Source: Stictocephala bisonia (Eukaryota > Arthropoda > Insecta > Hemiptera > Membracidae). Taken from it: DNA of 64,000 nt. Shown here piece by piece: positions 11,706-21,812 of this stretch. The notes under the pieces are model-generated. The model worked only from the letters and a program-made list of their open reading frames with translations, was not told the DNA's origin and searched no databases. The stretch covers positions 62,001-126,000 of the forward strand of contig JAQJVL010000542.1 in assembly GCA_035578905.1 (NCBI GenBank), read 5' to 3'. The position numbers were made by a program, and so were the translations under genes. Position 1 is the first letter of the stretch; every line of letters begins with the position of its first letter.

Positions 11706-11725
11706 GATATGATATTTATAAATGA

Positions 11726-11754
11726 TTTCGGTAAACCACTGTTACCATCCTAAG
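11726..11754 (-). ncRNA. Hammerhead-ribozyme-like core, degenerate
   Basis: On the minus strand: CTTAGGA (consensus CTGANGA, one mismatch), a stem GGTAA…TTACC, then GAAA. It matches the better-preserved motif at 20867-20895 over 30 bp. Such motifs terminate Penelope-like elements. Confidence 0.4.
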
Positions 11755-11759
11755 ACCTG

Positions 11760-12060
11760 AGGAACTCACATAGAATGTGTTCACCATTGTTTACCAAAAT
11801 CAATGACTATAATATCTGTAACTGTAATAGTTTATAGAGAGTGACATTCATCTGTATTATATTTGCTGCTAACAGCATATTATATTTCTATTATATTTGT
11901 TGGTCAAGAAACTACTAATAATTTTATATTTCATAAATTTATGTTAAGCCGTTTGTACATAATGTGTTTGATACCTCTCATAGGACACTCTGTACCATCC
12001 AACAAACCAAGTTGTACAGTAATAATACTAATTTCCAATTTTTCCTCATGTAATTCAATG
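11760..12060. other. No gene seen
   Basis: AT-rich sequence between a ribozyme-like motif and the duplicated block B. No coding or splice signal was supported. Confidence 0.4.
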
Positions 12061-12741
12061 CAATATCTAATTCAACAATTACAATAATTTTGTAGTAAGA
12101 GCTAATCAAGATAATGCTATAACTGGAAAATTATTTTATATTTCTATTTTAATGCATGATTGATACTAATCAGTTTTATTCTTTAGTGTATCACAATAAA
12201 CACAATTGTTGTAACTAATTGCTTCCTCAAATGTCCCAGACACTCTTAAACACTAATTATTATTTAAATTCAGCATATCAATCAGAGCACTATACAAATA
12301 CTTACATTAGTGATTTTGTTTCGTCCTCGCTGATGTTCTGGGCAAAAATAGGGATCAAAATCTTCATAAATTTCTCTCTAAAAGAAAATATGTTTTTTGA
12401 ATAAGTTTTGGGAAATCCAAGTCGAAATAATGTCTTAAATAATTGATGACATTAAATTATTTCATAGTTATCAAGTTTGCAAGATATATAAGAAGGAGTT
12501 AAATATAACATTTTTTTTTAATTTTAGGTTATGCCTAAGCAGCTAGCTTGAAAGCACTGCAGTAAAGTTTGTAACACATTGGTGTTACATTAATGGGAAA
12601 AATAATATTTCTTATATCTAGTACAGTAGACTTTAAGTAGTCCAGATTGGACTCTTCATATATTGCTGATGGCTAAAATAAAATAAGTTTTTGGAAATCC
12701 AAATTAAAATAATAACAGTACACTATTTAACAGTCCTCAAA
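12060..12741. repeat. Duplicated gene block B, copy 2
   Basis: It aligns with about 61560-62215 through intron, exon B2 and further intron. The alignment stops abruptly at 12741 and resumes at about 18566, so the downstream half of the duplicate was split by the composite insertion 12742-18565. Confidence 0.75.
12306..12377 (-). CDS. Microexon B2 (72 nt) of the phase-2 microexon gene
   Basis: The minus-strand acceptor is CATATTTTCTTTTAG and the donor GTAAGTATTTG. In the phase-2 frame the exon begins EKFMKILIPIFAQNIS and ends ETKSL. B1 reads KKFMKSLIPIFAQNIS in the same place and is 6 nt longer near its 3' end. The seven aligned substitutions against B1 fall 3:1:3 on codon positions 1:2:3 of this frame. 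The region looks helical and amphipathic; no known domain is recognised. The exon lies downstream of A2 and upstream of C2, repeating the A1-B1-C1 order. Confidence 0.6.
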
Positions 12742-14640
12742 TCTCTCTCTATATATATATATGTGCCATTTTAGATAACATTTTAAGGGAAGTTAGCTTT
12801 TGTATCATAGAGACCTGCTAAGAAAGGATTTCTTGAAATTACATTTCTAAGGGGTAGAAACAGCCCCCCAAAAGTTCAATTTTTCCTATAAGAATAACAT
12901 TGGCATTAATTTAATAATTTATTTAAAACAGGTGATGAAAAAACATAAACAAGACACACGTCTGTTACACATCTGATTAATTAATGTATTATTTGATTTG
13001 TTGACAAATTAGTTTTTAGTTGTACATAAATAATTATTTTTGAAGAAGTGTATAGTGTAATTGAAGTTATTGTGTAGATATTCCCTGAAAGAGAGGTTTC
13101 ATCATTTTCATTTTTTATAGCTCTGATTATTTATTCTTGCCTTTTTTTCAAGACGTGGTTGAATTTGTGAATATAGTCGTAGATGGCAAGGATGTTCCTC
13201 ACCGAGTGATCTTGGGGATTATGTATGCCTATTTTACTCCCTGTCTTATATTATTCACAGTTTAGCGTCTGAGGTACAGGTAGCTATAGTTTACTATGAA
13301 CCGGGTAGGCTAACAATACTACAATAAGCTACAATATGTATCCAAATGTGAAACTTGCTGTGCTTCTTGTGAGCTCAAGGTGGCGGAAGACATTTTCCCA
13401 TTTGAGTTTGAAATATGTCATGATGGCAAACTTTTGGCCAAGTATGGAGAGAATAAAAAGGATAAACAACATCTTTGGTTCAAGGGAAACAATTAAGAAG
13501 GCCATTTAGACATCTTAGCTGTGACATCAACATCTCTTTCACCTATGAGCACATCTGGACCCAGTAGCTTTTCTGTCCTCAAGCTTCTCTGTCAGGCTCT
13601 ACTATTATGACTGATTCTGATGTGAATGATATTTGCCACCCAATCTCAAGAGAGTGAGGGCAAAAAACAAAGGAAATGGTTTACAGACGTTATACTGCTG
13701 CATTGGGGATCCTGTGGGATAATAACAGGAAAGCTGTAAAGAAATACAATTCTGAACACCCAGATATCAGTAAGTCAGCAAAGAAAAGATGTGTAAAGAA
13801 CAACCAAAAAGTTACACAAGATGCCACAAACAAGAATAATAAAACAAGATCTGTGAAAAAGGTATCTTTCCCTAGACTGTTAAAAAAATGTAGATTATAA
13901 CCATTCCCCCCAAATTAATTATGCCACTGACATGACAGATCTTCTTGGTTCCAGGTTAAATTGCACTTTTTGTCATGCCAAGAAATGGAAAGAGGCTCCT
14001 GGTAAATGCTGCAGTAACGGAGAAGTGCAAAATTCAGACGATATACATCCAGCAATTTCCTGAACGTAATTGTATATACGGAAGTACAATGGTTGTTTTA
14101 CAATGACTTCTTTTGGAGCTGAGGTGGTAAATAAGGATAAGTTTATGTCAACATTCAAGGTTCAAGGTCAGGTTTACCATAAGATTGGGAGCTTGATGCC
14201 AGCTTCTCAACAGCAGTCCGCATTCCTGCAAATACGTTGTAGGAGATGTCACCAACGAGAAAAATAATTGATGCGGCAACTTACCAGGAGTTGAACCTGA
14301 ACTGGTTGGTTAACTGCAGGAGTTGCTGAATGAACATAATAGGAGTTCAATTCAATAAACCTGGACTCAATATTCAGGAGTTCAAAGCTGGTATTGAGTT
14401 CATTCCCAACGGTCAACAAGACTTCCAAATAGTAATAAATGCTGACAAGATACCCACGGATGCACACAGAGACCACTTCAATGCTCCCACTGCAAAGGAC
14501 GTCGCGATTTTGATTGTGAGCCAGAAGTTTGAAGGGATAGATATCATTCTGCATACATGAGATGATACAAAAGTGTGAATCAGCAAGACATATTGTTCTT
14601 ACGATGCTCTACAATACCCATTCATGCTCTGTCATGAAGA
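12742..14640 (+). mobile_element. Helitron, 5' portion with N-terminal Rep-region coding scraps
   Basis: It starts with TC after an A, as Helitrons do (A|TCTCTCTCTATATATAT). The first 150 bp share GGGAAGTTAGCTTT and the CCTAAGAAAGGATTT-like block with the 5' end of the larger Helitron at 26550-26711, which is in reverse orientation. Coding scraps follow. The 3' half (Rep catalytic part and helicase) is absent, so this is a truncated copy. It is the first part of a composite insertion in a duplicated intron. Confidence 0.65.
13676..14560 (+). pseudogene. Helitron N-terminal protein fragments
   Basis: At 13676-13900, NRKAVKKYNSEHPDISKSA begins a series of short Lys-rich repeats like those of the Helitron at 25270-25560. 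At 14070-14267, RKYNGCFTMTSFGAEVV and TFKVQGQVYHKIGSLMP match the same element at 24900-25010. At 14330-14560, FQIVINADKIPTDAHRDHF is the next conserved block, ahead of the Rep domain. Frames are broken between blocks. These parts precede the HUH nuclease in animal Helitrons; their role is not well defined. Confidence 0.7.
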
Positions 14641-14924
14641 AGATGGATACTACATAAACATACTTTAAAGGACATGCGTGTTTGTCCTTTTTACATTACT
14701 AAATCTCTCGTTGGATCGCCATGAAACTTTCAGAAGTTGTAGAGTTCACTCCTGGAAGGTTTCTGGTATGGTTTTATTCACTTCCAACTCTAGGGTTCCA
14801 CACCCCAGTGGCCTTTAAAGTTTCAATGATAATGTAACAGAGTTACTTTATTTAAGCCATGTTACACCAAATGTTGCCAACAAATTGTTTATTTATTTAC
14901 TTTTATTTATATTTATTCTTAAGA
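14641..14924. other. Unassigned part of the composite insertion
   Basis: Contains TCTCGTTGGATCGCCATGAA and CAGTGGCCTTTAAAG-type sequence of moderate complexity. No gene is recognised. It may be Helitron cargo or another repeat. Confidence 0.35.
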
Positions 14925-15178
14925 CACCAATCGTCAAGATAGGTGAATATGGATTTTGAATGAGTGTGATGAATGTAGATGAGTGAATGTAGTCATGTTA
15001 CAAACTAAAGAGACTATTCCTTAGAAAGTGTCTTTAATTAATAGCCCAATGACAAATGAACAGCCGGTGGTTATCAGCTGATCCCTTTCAAAATATGTTA
15101 TGACTCTGATTGGGATCGAACTGAGAACCTTTAGCTTATGAAGCTGGGATTTAACCAACTAAGCTACCCACCAATTGA
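14925..15178 (-). mobile_element. tRNA-derived SINE
   Basis: On the minus strand the head has a polymerase III A box TAGCTTAGTTGG (15154-15165) and a B box GTTCGATCCC near 15112-15121, at tRNA-like spacing. The body contains GGGCTATTAATTAAAGACAC and ends in repeats of the type ACTCATCTACATTCATCAC. The body phrase about TTATTAATAGCCCA is shared with the dispersed repeats at 34430, 50360 and 60350. It is not a functional tRNA gene, since stem pairing is poor. Confidence 0.6.
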
Positions 15179-15284
15179 CAAGAAATGTTGGCAAATATCT
15201 ATAATGGTCAGTATTTGTTAACAACGTTTAGCTCATTATAAGCTATAAGCTCCTTTTGGAACTGTGTCACTAATAATTTAATTT

Positions 15285-15985
15285 TTGTTTGAACTTCAGA
15301 AATTTCCTTTGTACATTACCTTAAATATTCTCCCCATACAGTACCTTTTTATTTATAAAGTCCTTAGACTGTTTTATGTCAGGAGTGGAAATAGAGGCAA
15401 TATCAATCCTTCCTATTACACAAGGGCTGTGGTGAGTGGATTATATAAATTACCCAGAGTAAGAACATCAATTTTTAAACATTCCTTTATGTATTTGGGT
15501 CCAAAATATTTTAATTGCTTGCCTAATGATATAAAACATACTCCACTTTTAAACACATTCTGCAGACTTGTTTTCAATTGGCTTTTGACCCAACATGATA
15601 TTTCTTTTATGAATTTCAGTTTAATCTAATAATATATGTGTTTTTTGCCCCTTCCACACAATCTTGCTTGAATTTGCAGTATTCTTTTGGTTCATATTTG
15701 TTATTTGATATGATTTCTTTAGTTTTTAATGCGTAACATTACATTCTGTTCTTGTTGTTTTTTAGTATAATATAGCAGATGCTAACAGTAGCGGTCGTAA
15801 TCTGTTTTAAGTTAATATTTAAGAGCTTGACTCACATAGTATATTTGTTTTTTTGTACTGTTTTTGTTTTAATCTATGGCCAAATTACTGGAGGTAGTGG
15901 CCATTTTATTTCCCTTTAGTTTCAGATGTACAATATAATATGTAGTTTTTTTGGAAAATAAATCATTTATTTATTTATTCAATTG
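15285..15985 (+). mobile_element. LINE 3' fragment, same family as 1280-4063
   Basis: The frame 15285-15629 reads ILPIQYLFIYKVLRLFY, TSIFKHSFMYLGPKYFN and FNWLLTQ. These are collinear with LPLQHLFVFKVLRLFY, KSIFKHSFCYLGPHMFN and KIWLLTQQ in the 1280 copy. The 3' untranslated region and AATAAATCATTTATTTATT end also correspond. It is strongly 5'-truncated. Confidence 0.85.
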
Positions 15986-16340
15986 TGATTTTTATGTCCC
16001 GCAAAATGTCATTCCAGGCATAGTTTTAAGGTTTTTATTTTCAAAATCTGGTTCCATGTAGTTCCAAAGAACTGGTTGCTCATGATAGAGCTCGATCCAA
16101 CTTAAAATAATCTCCCTCGACCAGTCAAAACCACTTACTAGGTCGTCCATACTGATTTGCACTTCAACAACACAAACGGATGTACCACTATGAACAGCAG
16201 AATTGAGTACTGACGCCACAACGGCCAATCACATGCTTTGGACAGTGGAAGGGAAAGTGTTGCCAACATTGTTGCTGGTTGCTTAAGCCTCATCAACATT
16301 GTTGTCAAAAATGTTGACAGCAATATTTGATTGTTACCGA
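15986..16340. other. Unassigned, with small inverted repeats
   Basis: No gene recognised. Around 16250-16325 the words CAACATTGTTG and AATGTTGACAG form small inverted pairs. Phrases such as AATGTTGCCAAC recur at about 14870 and inverted at about 15185, which hints at an older repeat broken by the SINE and LINE fragments. Confidence 0.35.
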
Positions 16341-16372
16341 CTACTGGTGGGTAAAGTTACAATTACATAAGG

Positions 16373-16627
16373 TATGTTTACATAGGACAAACGGGAAGAT
16401 CGTTCAAAACCCGTTTTAAAGAACACCTTCCTAAAAAAACTATCACCCAAAAGTCTAACTATACAGAACATCTAATACACAACTATAATTCCATCTCAGA
16501 CAACTTACAAATAATGCACAAATACAAGAAAAATTATTTCAAATCCACATTTGAGAATTATGAAATTTACAACGCAATAGTACGTGAACCAGATAATGCT
16601 CTGCATGATAAAGTCAGCACTCAATGA
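16373..16627 (+). pseudogene. PLE GIY-YIG endonuclease fragment
   Basis: One clean frame reads YVYIGQTGRSFKTRFKEHL at its start, then TEHLIHNYNSISDN and a helical tail ending at TGA 16625-16627. YIGQT…R..EH is the core of the GIY-YIG nuclease fold used by Penelope-like elements to nick target DNA. The upstream GIY half and the reverse transcriptase are missing. A hammerhead-like motif 160 bp downstream supports a PLE tail. Confidence 0.8.
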
Positions 16628-16784
16628 AATGTATTGTTTGACACTGCGATACAGCTGGAAAAGAGCAATGCCGTCACGGGGCAAAGTACACCATGACAAC
16701 CGAATGTGTTTTATATGTTTTATTTATGTCGAGTGTAATGACTATTTTATGTTAATATTCATGAAGAAGCTACATAATAGATGC

Positions 16785-16817
16785 CTGATGATGTCAGTGT
16801 GCTGACGAATCACGTCA
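16785..16817 (+). ncRNA. Hammerhead-ribozyme-like motif of a PLE tail
   Basis: Perfect core CTGATGA at 16785-16791, a stem GTCAG/CTGAC with a TGTG loop, then GAAT (consensus GAAA, one change) and CACGTC. The position downstream of a GIY-YIG fragment is where PLEs carry their self-cleaving ribozyme. The GAAA change probably abolishes activity. Confidence 0.6.
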
Positions 16818-17065
16818 ACTCAACATTGATAAGGAACACCAGAAGGTACAATTAATATTATTAATAGTTGACATTCCAGTAGTAGGAATGAACTCTGAAA
16901 ATTTTAGTATGATTTTTGTAAATGTTGTTGACTCCGGTCTAAATGCAGCTTTATTCGACACCATCAGCTATTAGATAAAACCCAAAAAAATATAAACTTT
17001 TGAAATAATAGGCTAAGTGAATCATTCTTCAAGCTCGTATCTTACTGGATGGATATATATTTAGT

Positions 17066-17728
17066 GTTATGAACAAACACTCCAGCAAATAAATTTTTAG
17101 TTGTGTAAGGCCTTTCGGTAACAAAGTTACCATTTTCAGACAACCAAATTATAACCAAACTAAATTTTACATTGTTTACATTTCATTGATTTAAAAAAAA
17201 CACATGATAAAATAAAAATAAAACATGGAATATTTTAGATAAGAAAATAATAAAAATATATATAAAAATGGTATAAATTAAAAATAATAATGGTGAATTT
17301 TCAAATGTTCCTGGTTCGTTATTAACTAGAATTTCTTTGAATTGTTTTATATATAAGCTTTCATAAGCATCTAATTGTTCTTTATTTTCAACTTCTTTTA
17401 GTAAATTACATTTTGTAAAATTATGGTTGAAATTGATGCAGTGTTTTGCTATTGCTGATTTCTCCTCTTGATAATTTTTAAAATGATATTTGTGTTCTTT
17501 TAATCTTGTTGAAATTTTTCTTTTGGTTTTACCAATATTTTTTTATTGCAATTGTCACATTCAATTTCATAAATTCCAGACTTTTCTTCATTTTTAATTT
17601 TGTCCTTTGGATTTCCGAGTAAATATTTTAATTTTGATGTACATTTAAATGATAAATTTACATTAGTGTGTTTCTTAAAACTTTTTTCATTATGTTTGAA
17701 AAAGATCCATATGTAACACTTCTCCAAA
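17066..17728 (-). repeat. Left arm of a 0.66-kb inverted repeat carrying a PLE 3' end
   Basis: The reverse complement of 17793-18464, separated by only about 64 bp. The minus strand carries the GIY-YIG domain (SGIYEIECDNCN), with one base missing in the nuclease motif compared with the right arm, and a hammerhead-like core at 17113-17139. Confidence 0.85.
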
Positions 17729-17830
17729 CAGACTTCATTTTTGTGTAATAGTGTTGTTCGGTTTTGTTTTTCAATTTCAGTTTGGAGAACACTTTGGAGA
17801 AGTGTTACATATGGATCTTTTTCAAACATA

Positions 17831-18178
17831 ATGAAAAAAAGTTTTAAGAAACACACTAATGTAAATTTATCATTTAAATGTACATCAAAATTAAAATATT
17901 TACTCGGAAATCCAAAGGACAAAATTAAAAATGAAGAAAAGTCTGGAATTTATGAAATTGAATGTGACAATTGCAATAAAAAATATATTGGTCAAACCAA
18001 AAGAAAAATTTCAACAAGATTAAAAGAACACAAATATCATTTTAAAAATTATCAAGAGGAGATATCAGCAATAGCAAAACACTGCATCAATTTCAACCAT
18101 AATTTAACAAAATGTAATTTACTAAAAGAAGTTCAAAATAAAGAACAATTTGATGCTTGTGAAAGCTTATATATATAA
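17831..18178 (+). pseudogene. PLE GIY-YIG domain, open but lacking its RT
   Basis: The frame reads NVNLSFKCTSKLKYLLG, then KSGIYEIECDNCNKKYIGQT and STRLKEH. It continues through AKHCINFNH to FDACESLYI and a stop at 18176-18178. The motif order (GIYEI, C..C, YIGQT, R..EH, E) is the complete PLE-type GIY-YIG nuclease with its Cys pair. No reverse transcriptase precedes it, because the upstream sequence folds back into the left arm. The domain is intact in sequence but is probably a fragment without a promoter. Confidence 0.75.
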
Positions 18179-18385
18179 AAATTCAAAGAAATTCTAGTTA
18201 ATAACGAACCAGGAACATTTGAAAATTCACCATTATTATTTTTAATCTATACCATTTTTATTTATATTTTTATTATTTTCTTATTTAAATTATTCCATAT
18301 GTTTTATTTTTATTTTATCATGTCTTTTTTTTAAATCAATGAAATGTAAACAATGTAAAATTTAGTTTGGTTATAATTTGGTTGT

Positions 18386-18412
18386 CTGAAAATGGTAACT
18401 TTGTTACCGAAA
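18386..18412 (+). ncRNA. Hammerhead-like core, PLE right arm (mirror at 17113-17139)
   Basis: CTGAAAA (consensus CTGANGA, one mismatch), a perfect 6-bp stem GGTAAC/GTTACC closed by TTT, then GAAAGGCC. The left arm carries the same motif on the minus strand. Confidence 0.5.
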
Positions 18413-18565
18413 GGCCTTACACAATTAAAAATTTATTTACTGGAGTGTTTGTTCATCTTATAACTTTAAATATAGGCTAAGTGAAATTGAAATATAGCAT
18501 TTAAAATAAACTGAAACATTACTGTTTATATGTTAATCACATTGTAAGACACAGTTAAACATCTC

Positions 18566-19300
18566 TTCTGTAATATATTTAAAAAGGTGTCAAATATTCT
18601 CATTCTTTTTTACTATAAGTTATGCATTGACTGATAGTTTGAAAGCACCAAAATGAAAATTGTAATACATTGTAGTCAATTTTTTTGGCAAAATAATATT
18701 TCTTAATTCTTACACGATACTGGTTGGTTGGATTATACTACATTTTTAATACATATTTGCTATGAAATAATAAATTACTCACAGGTGGGCTACGAGAAGT
18801 TTGATAAGGTGCCCTTCTTCCAACTGGTGACAAATGACCTTGTGGCTGAAAAGTTAATCAAATAAATTAATATATTTACAAAATAATTAAAAAAGGGGAG
18901 AGCATTATTTTTAGAGATGAGTAGAAATTACAAACAGAAGATGCCATCGCATGATCGCCATTAAAGAATGTCACAGCGATTGAAAACTAGCAATGCTGCC
19001 ACATTTAGGTCGATGGTTCAAGCTTCCCTCCATATAATATTGCAGTAAAACAGTATGCGCTCTACTTTAATGGGGTGTTTTATTTACTTTGATGTTTCTG
19101 ATTACTTTAAAAACCTATTACAATAATATTTAAACATAGTATTTAACAAAATTAAATTCAATTATTTATACTTAGTCAGATGATAGGTTACAACTTACTT
19201 AAAAGTCATAAGGAAGAATTTTTGTTTAACTATTCAGTTGATTAGTTATATATTGAATAACAACACTTTGACGAATACACCTGTAGCAGGTACTGGGAAC
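18566..19300. repeat. Duplicated gene block A, copy 2
   Basis: It matches about 62216-62900 through intron, exon A2 and upstream intron to the phrase CACCTGTAGCAGGTACT. It continues the duplicate that was interrupted at 12741. Confidence 0.8.
18783..18845 (-). CDS. Microexon A2 (63 nt) of the phase-2 microexon gene
   Basis: The minus-strand acceptor TTGATTAACTTTTCAG and donor GTGAGT are canonical. In the phase-2 frame it reads HKVICHQLEEGHLIKLLVAH. A1 differs at one base, giving A for G. The phase-0 frame is also open (starts PQGHLSPVGRR). The 63-nt exon is better conserved between copies than its introns. About 35-60 bp on each side are nearly the same as those around the C exons although the exon peptides differ entirely, so A and C appear to be ancient duplicates. 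Function is unknown. Confidence 0.6.
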
Positions 19301-19416
19301 TCGTAATTTGTTTATGTACGAAAACTTTTATTTATGATCAAAATATTCACAGGTAAAAGTAAAATAAACTTAATGAAGTAAAACTCATATTTTTTAGCCC
19401 CTGAGCTGCTTATAAG

Positions 19417-19664
19417 ATTAAAATAAAAAATAAAATATTTAAATTTTTATTATTATCTTCGTCAACCAGCTCACAAATACATAACAAATGTTACGGCCGT
19501 TTCGACATCAAAGTATTATCTTCAGACATTTAATACAAAAATTAAAATAAAAAATAAAATATTTAAATTTTTATTATTACCTTCGTCAACCAGCTCACAA
19601 ATACGTAACAAATGTTACGGCCGTTTCGACATCAAAGTGTTATCTTCAGACATTTAATACAAAA
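19417..19664 (-). repeat. Two 124-bp tandem units, each with a hammerhead-like motif
   Basis: Units 19417-19540 and 19541-19664 differ at few positions. On the minus strand each has CTGAAGA (exact consensus), an imperfect stem region, then GAAACGGCCGTAAC; core positions are 19500-19525 and 19624-19649. Tandem ribozyme-bearing tails are known for Penelope-like elements and retrozymes. The stem II pairing is weak, so activity is doubtful. Confidence 0.65.
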
Positions 19665-19851
19665 ATAATGAAGTAAATGAACTAACTTTAAATCGCTGAA
19701 ACAATGATATACACCCTCACAGTACACTAACCACGAAACTAGCAGACTACATCTGTATTTTGTTGACAGACAAGAAGTTTATAAGCCCACAAAAATTAAA
19801 AAATATATATGTAATGGACTACTTAAATTACAGTACAAGTAAACACTAATT
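19665..19851. other. No gene seen
   Basis: Sequence between the PLE tail repeats and the left arm of the Helitron inverted repeat. The phrase ACAGTACAAGTAAAC near 19830 recurs in the spacer at about 20799. Confidence 0.4.
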
Positions 19852-20735
19852 TGGCCACACTATTAGTGATATGAAGTCACTGCTTGACAAGACATTTCCA
19901 AACTTAAATAAAAATGTGTACCAAAGTCCAACTTGGCTGCAGGAGAGGGCAATTCTTACTCCAACTATCGACTCTGCAAATATAATAAACCTTTGATTGT
20001 TGGAACAATTACCTTCTGCTGTTGTGAGGTACGAATCAGTGGACTCAGTGGTTGTTACATAAGATGCTGTTCACTATCCAATGAGTTTTTCACACTCTGA
20101 ACCCCCTTGGAATACAACCTCATATTGTTACTCTCAAAGCTGGTGCTCCAATATGCTACTCCGAAAATTAAACCCTCCCAAACTTTGTAACGGTACCAGA
20201 CTTCAAGTAAAAACTCTGCATAAACATGTTATTGAAGCAACAGTGTTTACAGGCGTAGGTCAAGGAGAAACCGTCTTTATTCCCCGTATGCCTCTTATTC
20301 CGTCGGACTTTCATTTTGGATTCAAACGTCTCCAGTTCCCTATAATGACTATCAACAAAGCACAAGGGCAGAGTCTGAAGACAGCTGGTGTTGATCTGAG
20401 GAGTAACTGTTTCTCACATGGCCAGTTGTATGTAGCATGTTCCAGAGTAAGCTCATCCGAGATCCTGGTCGTCCTTCAGCCAGAAAAAAAGACTAAAAAT
20501 GTTGTTTGCAAAGAGGTTTTTAGCACTTAAGAAATAATAAACAAAATCAACTTTGGTAGCTGCACTAACCTAAGAGGATGATAGCAGAAGGTATACAACT
20601 AGGTGATTTCATTAAATTAAAAACCATAAAATAAAAAATATTAACTTTTAGAAATAGTCCAATTTGCATATTGAAATTATTTTAAGATTGGAATTATCTA
20701 GGTGTATTTAAGTAACAATTATAAACGTTAAACTT
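19852..20735 (+). repeat. Left arm of a 0.88-kb inverted repeat: Helitron helicase 3' end
   Basis: The reverse complement of 20925-21812. It contains the helicase C-terminus plus 3' flank on the plus strand. The arms begin together at the word CCACACTATTAGTGATATG and stay nearly identical, with only scattered substitutions and small indels. Confidence 0.9.
20147..20530 (+). pseudogene. Helitron PIF1-like helicase, C-terminal fragment (duplicate)
   Basis: The frame includes LNPPKLCNGTRLQVK, GETVFIPRMPLIPSD, FPIMTINKAQGQSL (helicase motif V) and LYVACSRVSS (motif VI), and ends at TAA 20528-20530. This is the end of the 5'-to-3' DNA helicase that unwinds DNA in rolling-circle transposition. It lacks the ATP-binding motifs and is the mirror copy of 21134-21511. 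Confidence 0.85.
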
Positions 20736-20866
20736 AACTTTTTACTAATTTAAGTAAATAGTTTTTAATTAGCATAATACATGTTGGTACATATACAGTA
20801 CAAGTAAACGTCACACAACACAAATTTATTATAATATAAGTACAAAATGCACAAATATTATGGTGA

Positions 20867-20895
20867 TTTCGGTGAACCACGCTCACCTTCCTCAG
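20867..20895 (-). ncRNA. Hammerhead-ribozyme motif with intact core
   Basis: On the minus strand: CTGAGGA (fits CTGANGA), a 5-bp stem GGTGA/TCACC closed by a GCGTGGT loop, then GAAATC. All conserved core bases visible here are kept. It lies in the spacer of the Helitron inverted repeat, so a PLE tail was apparently present between the arms. Confidence 0.6.
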
Positions 20896-20924
20896 ACCAG
20901 AGGGATACTTTTGTGAAGTTTCAA

Positions 20925-21812
20925 TTATAAGTTTAACGTTTATAATTGTTACTTAAATACACCTAGATAATTCAAATCTTAGAATAATTTCAATATGCAA
21001 ATTGAACTATTTCTAAAAGTTGATATTTTTGATTTTATGGTTTTTAATTTAATTAAAACACCTAGTTGTATACCTTCTGCTATCATCCTCTTAGGTTAGT
21101 GCAGCTACCAAAGTTGATTTTGTTTATTATTTCTTAAGTGCTAAAAACCTCTTTGCAAACAACATTTTTAGTCTTTTTTCCTGGCTGAAGGACGACCAGG
21201 ATCTCGAATGAGCTTACTCTGGAACATGCTACATACAACTGGCCATGTGAGAAACAGTTACTCCTCAGATCAACACCAGCTGTCTTCAGACTCTGCCCTT
21301 GTGCTTTGTTGATAGTCATTACAGGGAACTGGAGACGTTTGAGTCCAAAATGAAAGTCCGACGGAATAAGAGGCATACGGGGAATAAAGACGGTTTCTCC
21401 TTGACCTACGCCTGTAAACACTGTTGCTTCAATAACATGTTTATGCAGAGTTTTTACTTGAAGTCTGGTACCGTTACAAAGTTTGGGAGGGTTTAATTTT
21501 CGGAGTAGCATATTGGAGCACCATCTTTGACAGTAAGAATATGAGGTTGTATTCCAAGAGGGTTCAGAGTGTGAAAAACTCTATTGGATAGTGAACAGCA
21601 TCTTATGTAACAATCACTGAGTCCACTGATTCGTACCTCACAGCAGCAGAAGGTAATTGTTCCAACAATCAAAGGTTTATTATATTTGCAGAGTCGATAG
21701 TTGGAGTAAGAATTGCCCTCTCCTGCAGCCATGTTGGACTTTGGTACACATTTTCATTTAAGTTTGAAAATATCTTGTCAAGCAGTGACTTCATATCACT
21801 AATAGTGTGGCA
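20925..21812 (-). repeat. Right arm of the Helitron inverted repeat
   Basis: It is collinear with the large Helitron on the minus strand, so this arm is probably the original and 19852-20735 the inverted duplicate. Confidence 0.9.

Larger units (their letters stand above)
17793..18464 (+). repeat. Right arm of the PLE inverted repeat
   Basis: A plus-strand copy of the same PLE 3' end. Arms differ by few bases and small indels by eye, so the inverted duplication is fairly young compared with other repeats here. It contains the open GIY-YIG frame below and a hammerhead-like core at 18386-18412. Confidence 0.85.

Noticed and set aside
15105..15178. tRNA gene
   Set aside because: A and B boxes are present, but cloverleaf pairing is poor and a SINE body follows.
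17500..17922. Independent minus-strand gene of 140 codons
   Set aside because: It is the mirror arm of the PLE inverted repeat and reads across the palindrome centre.
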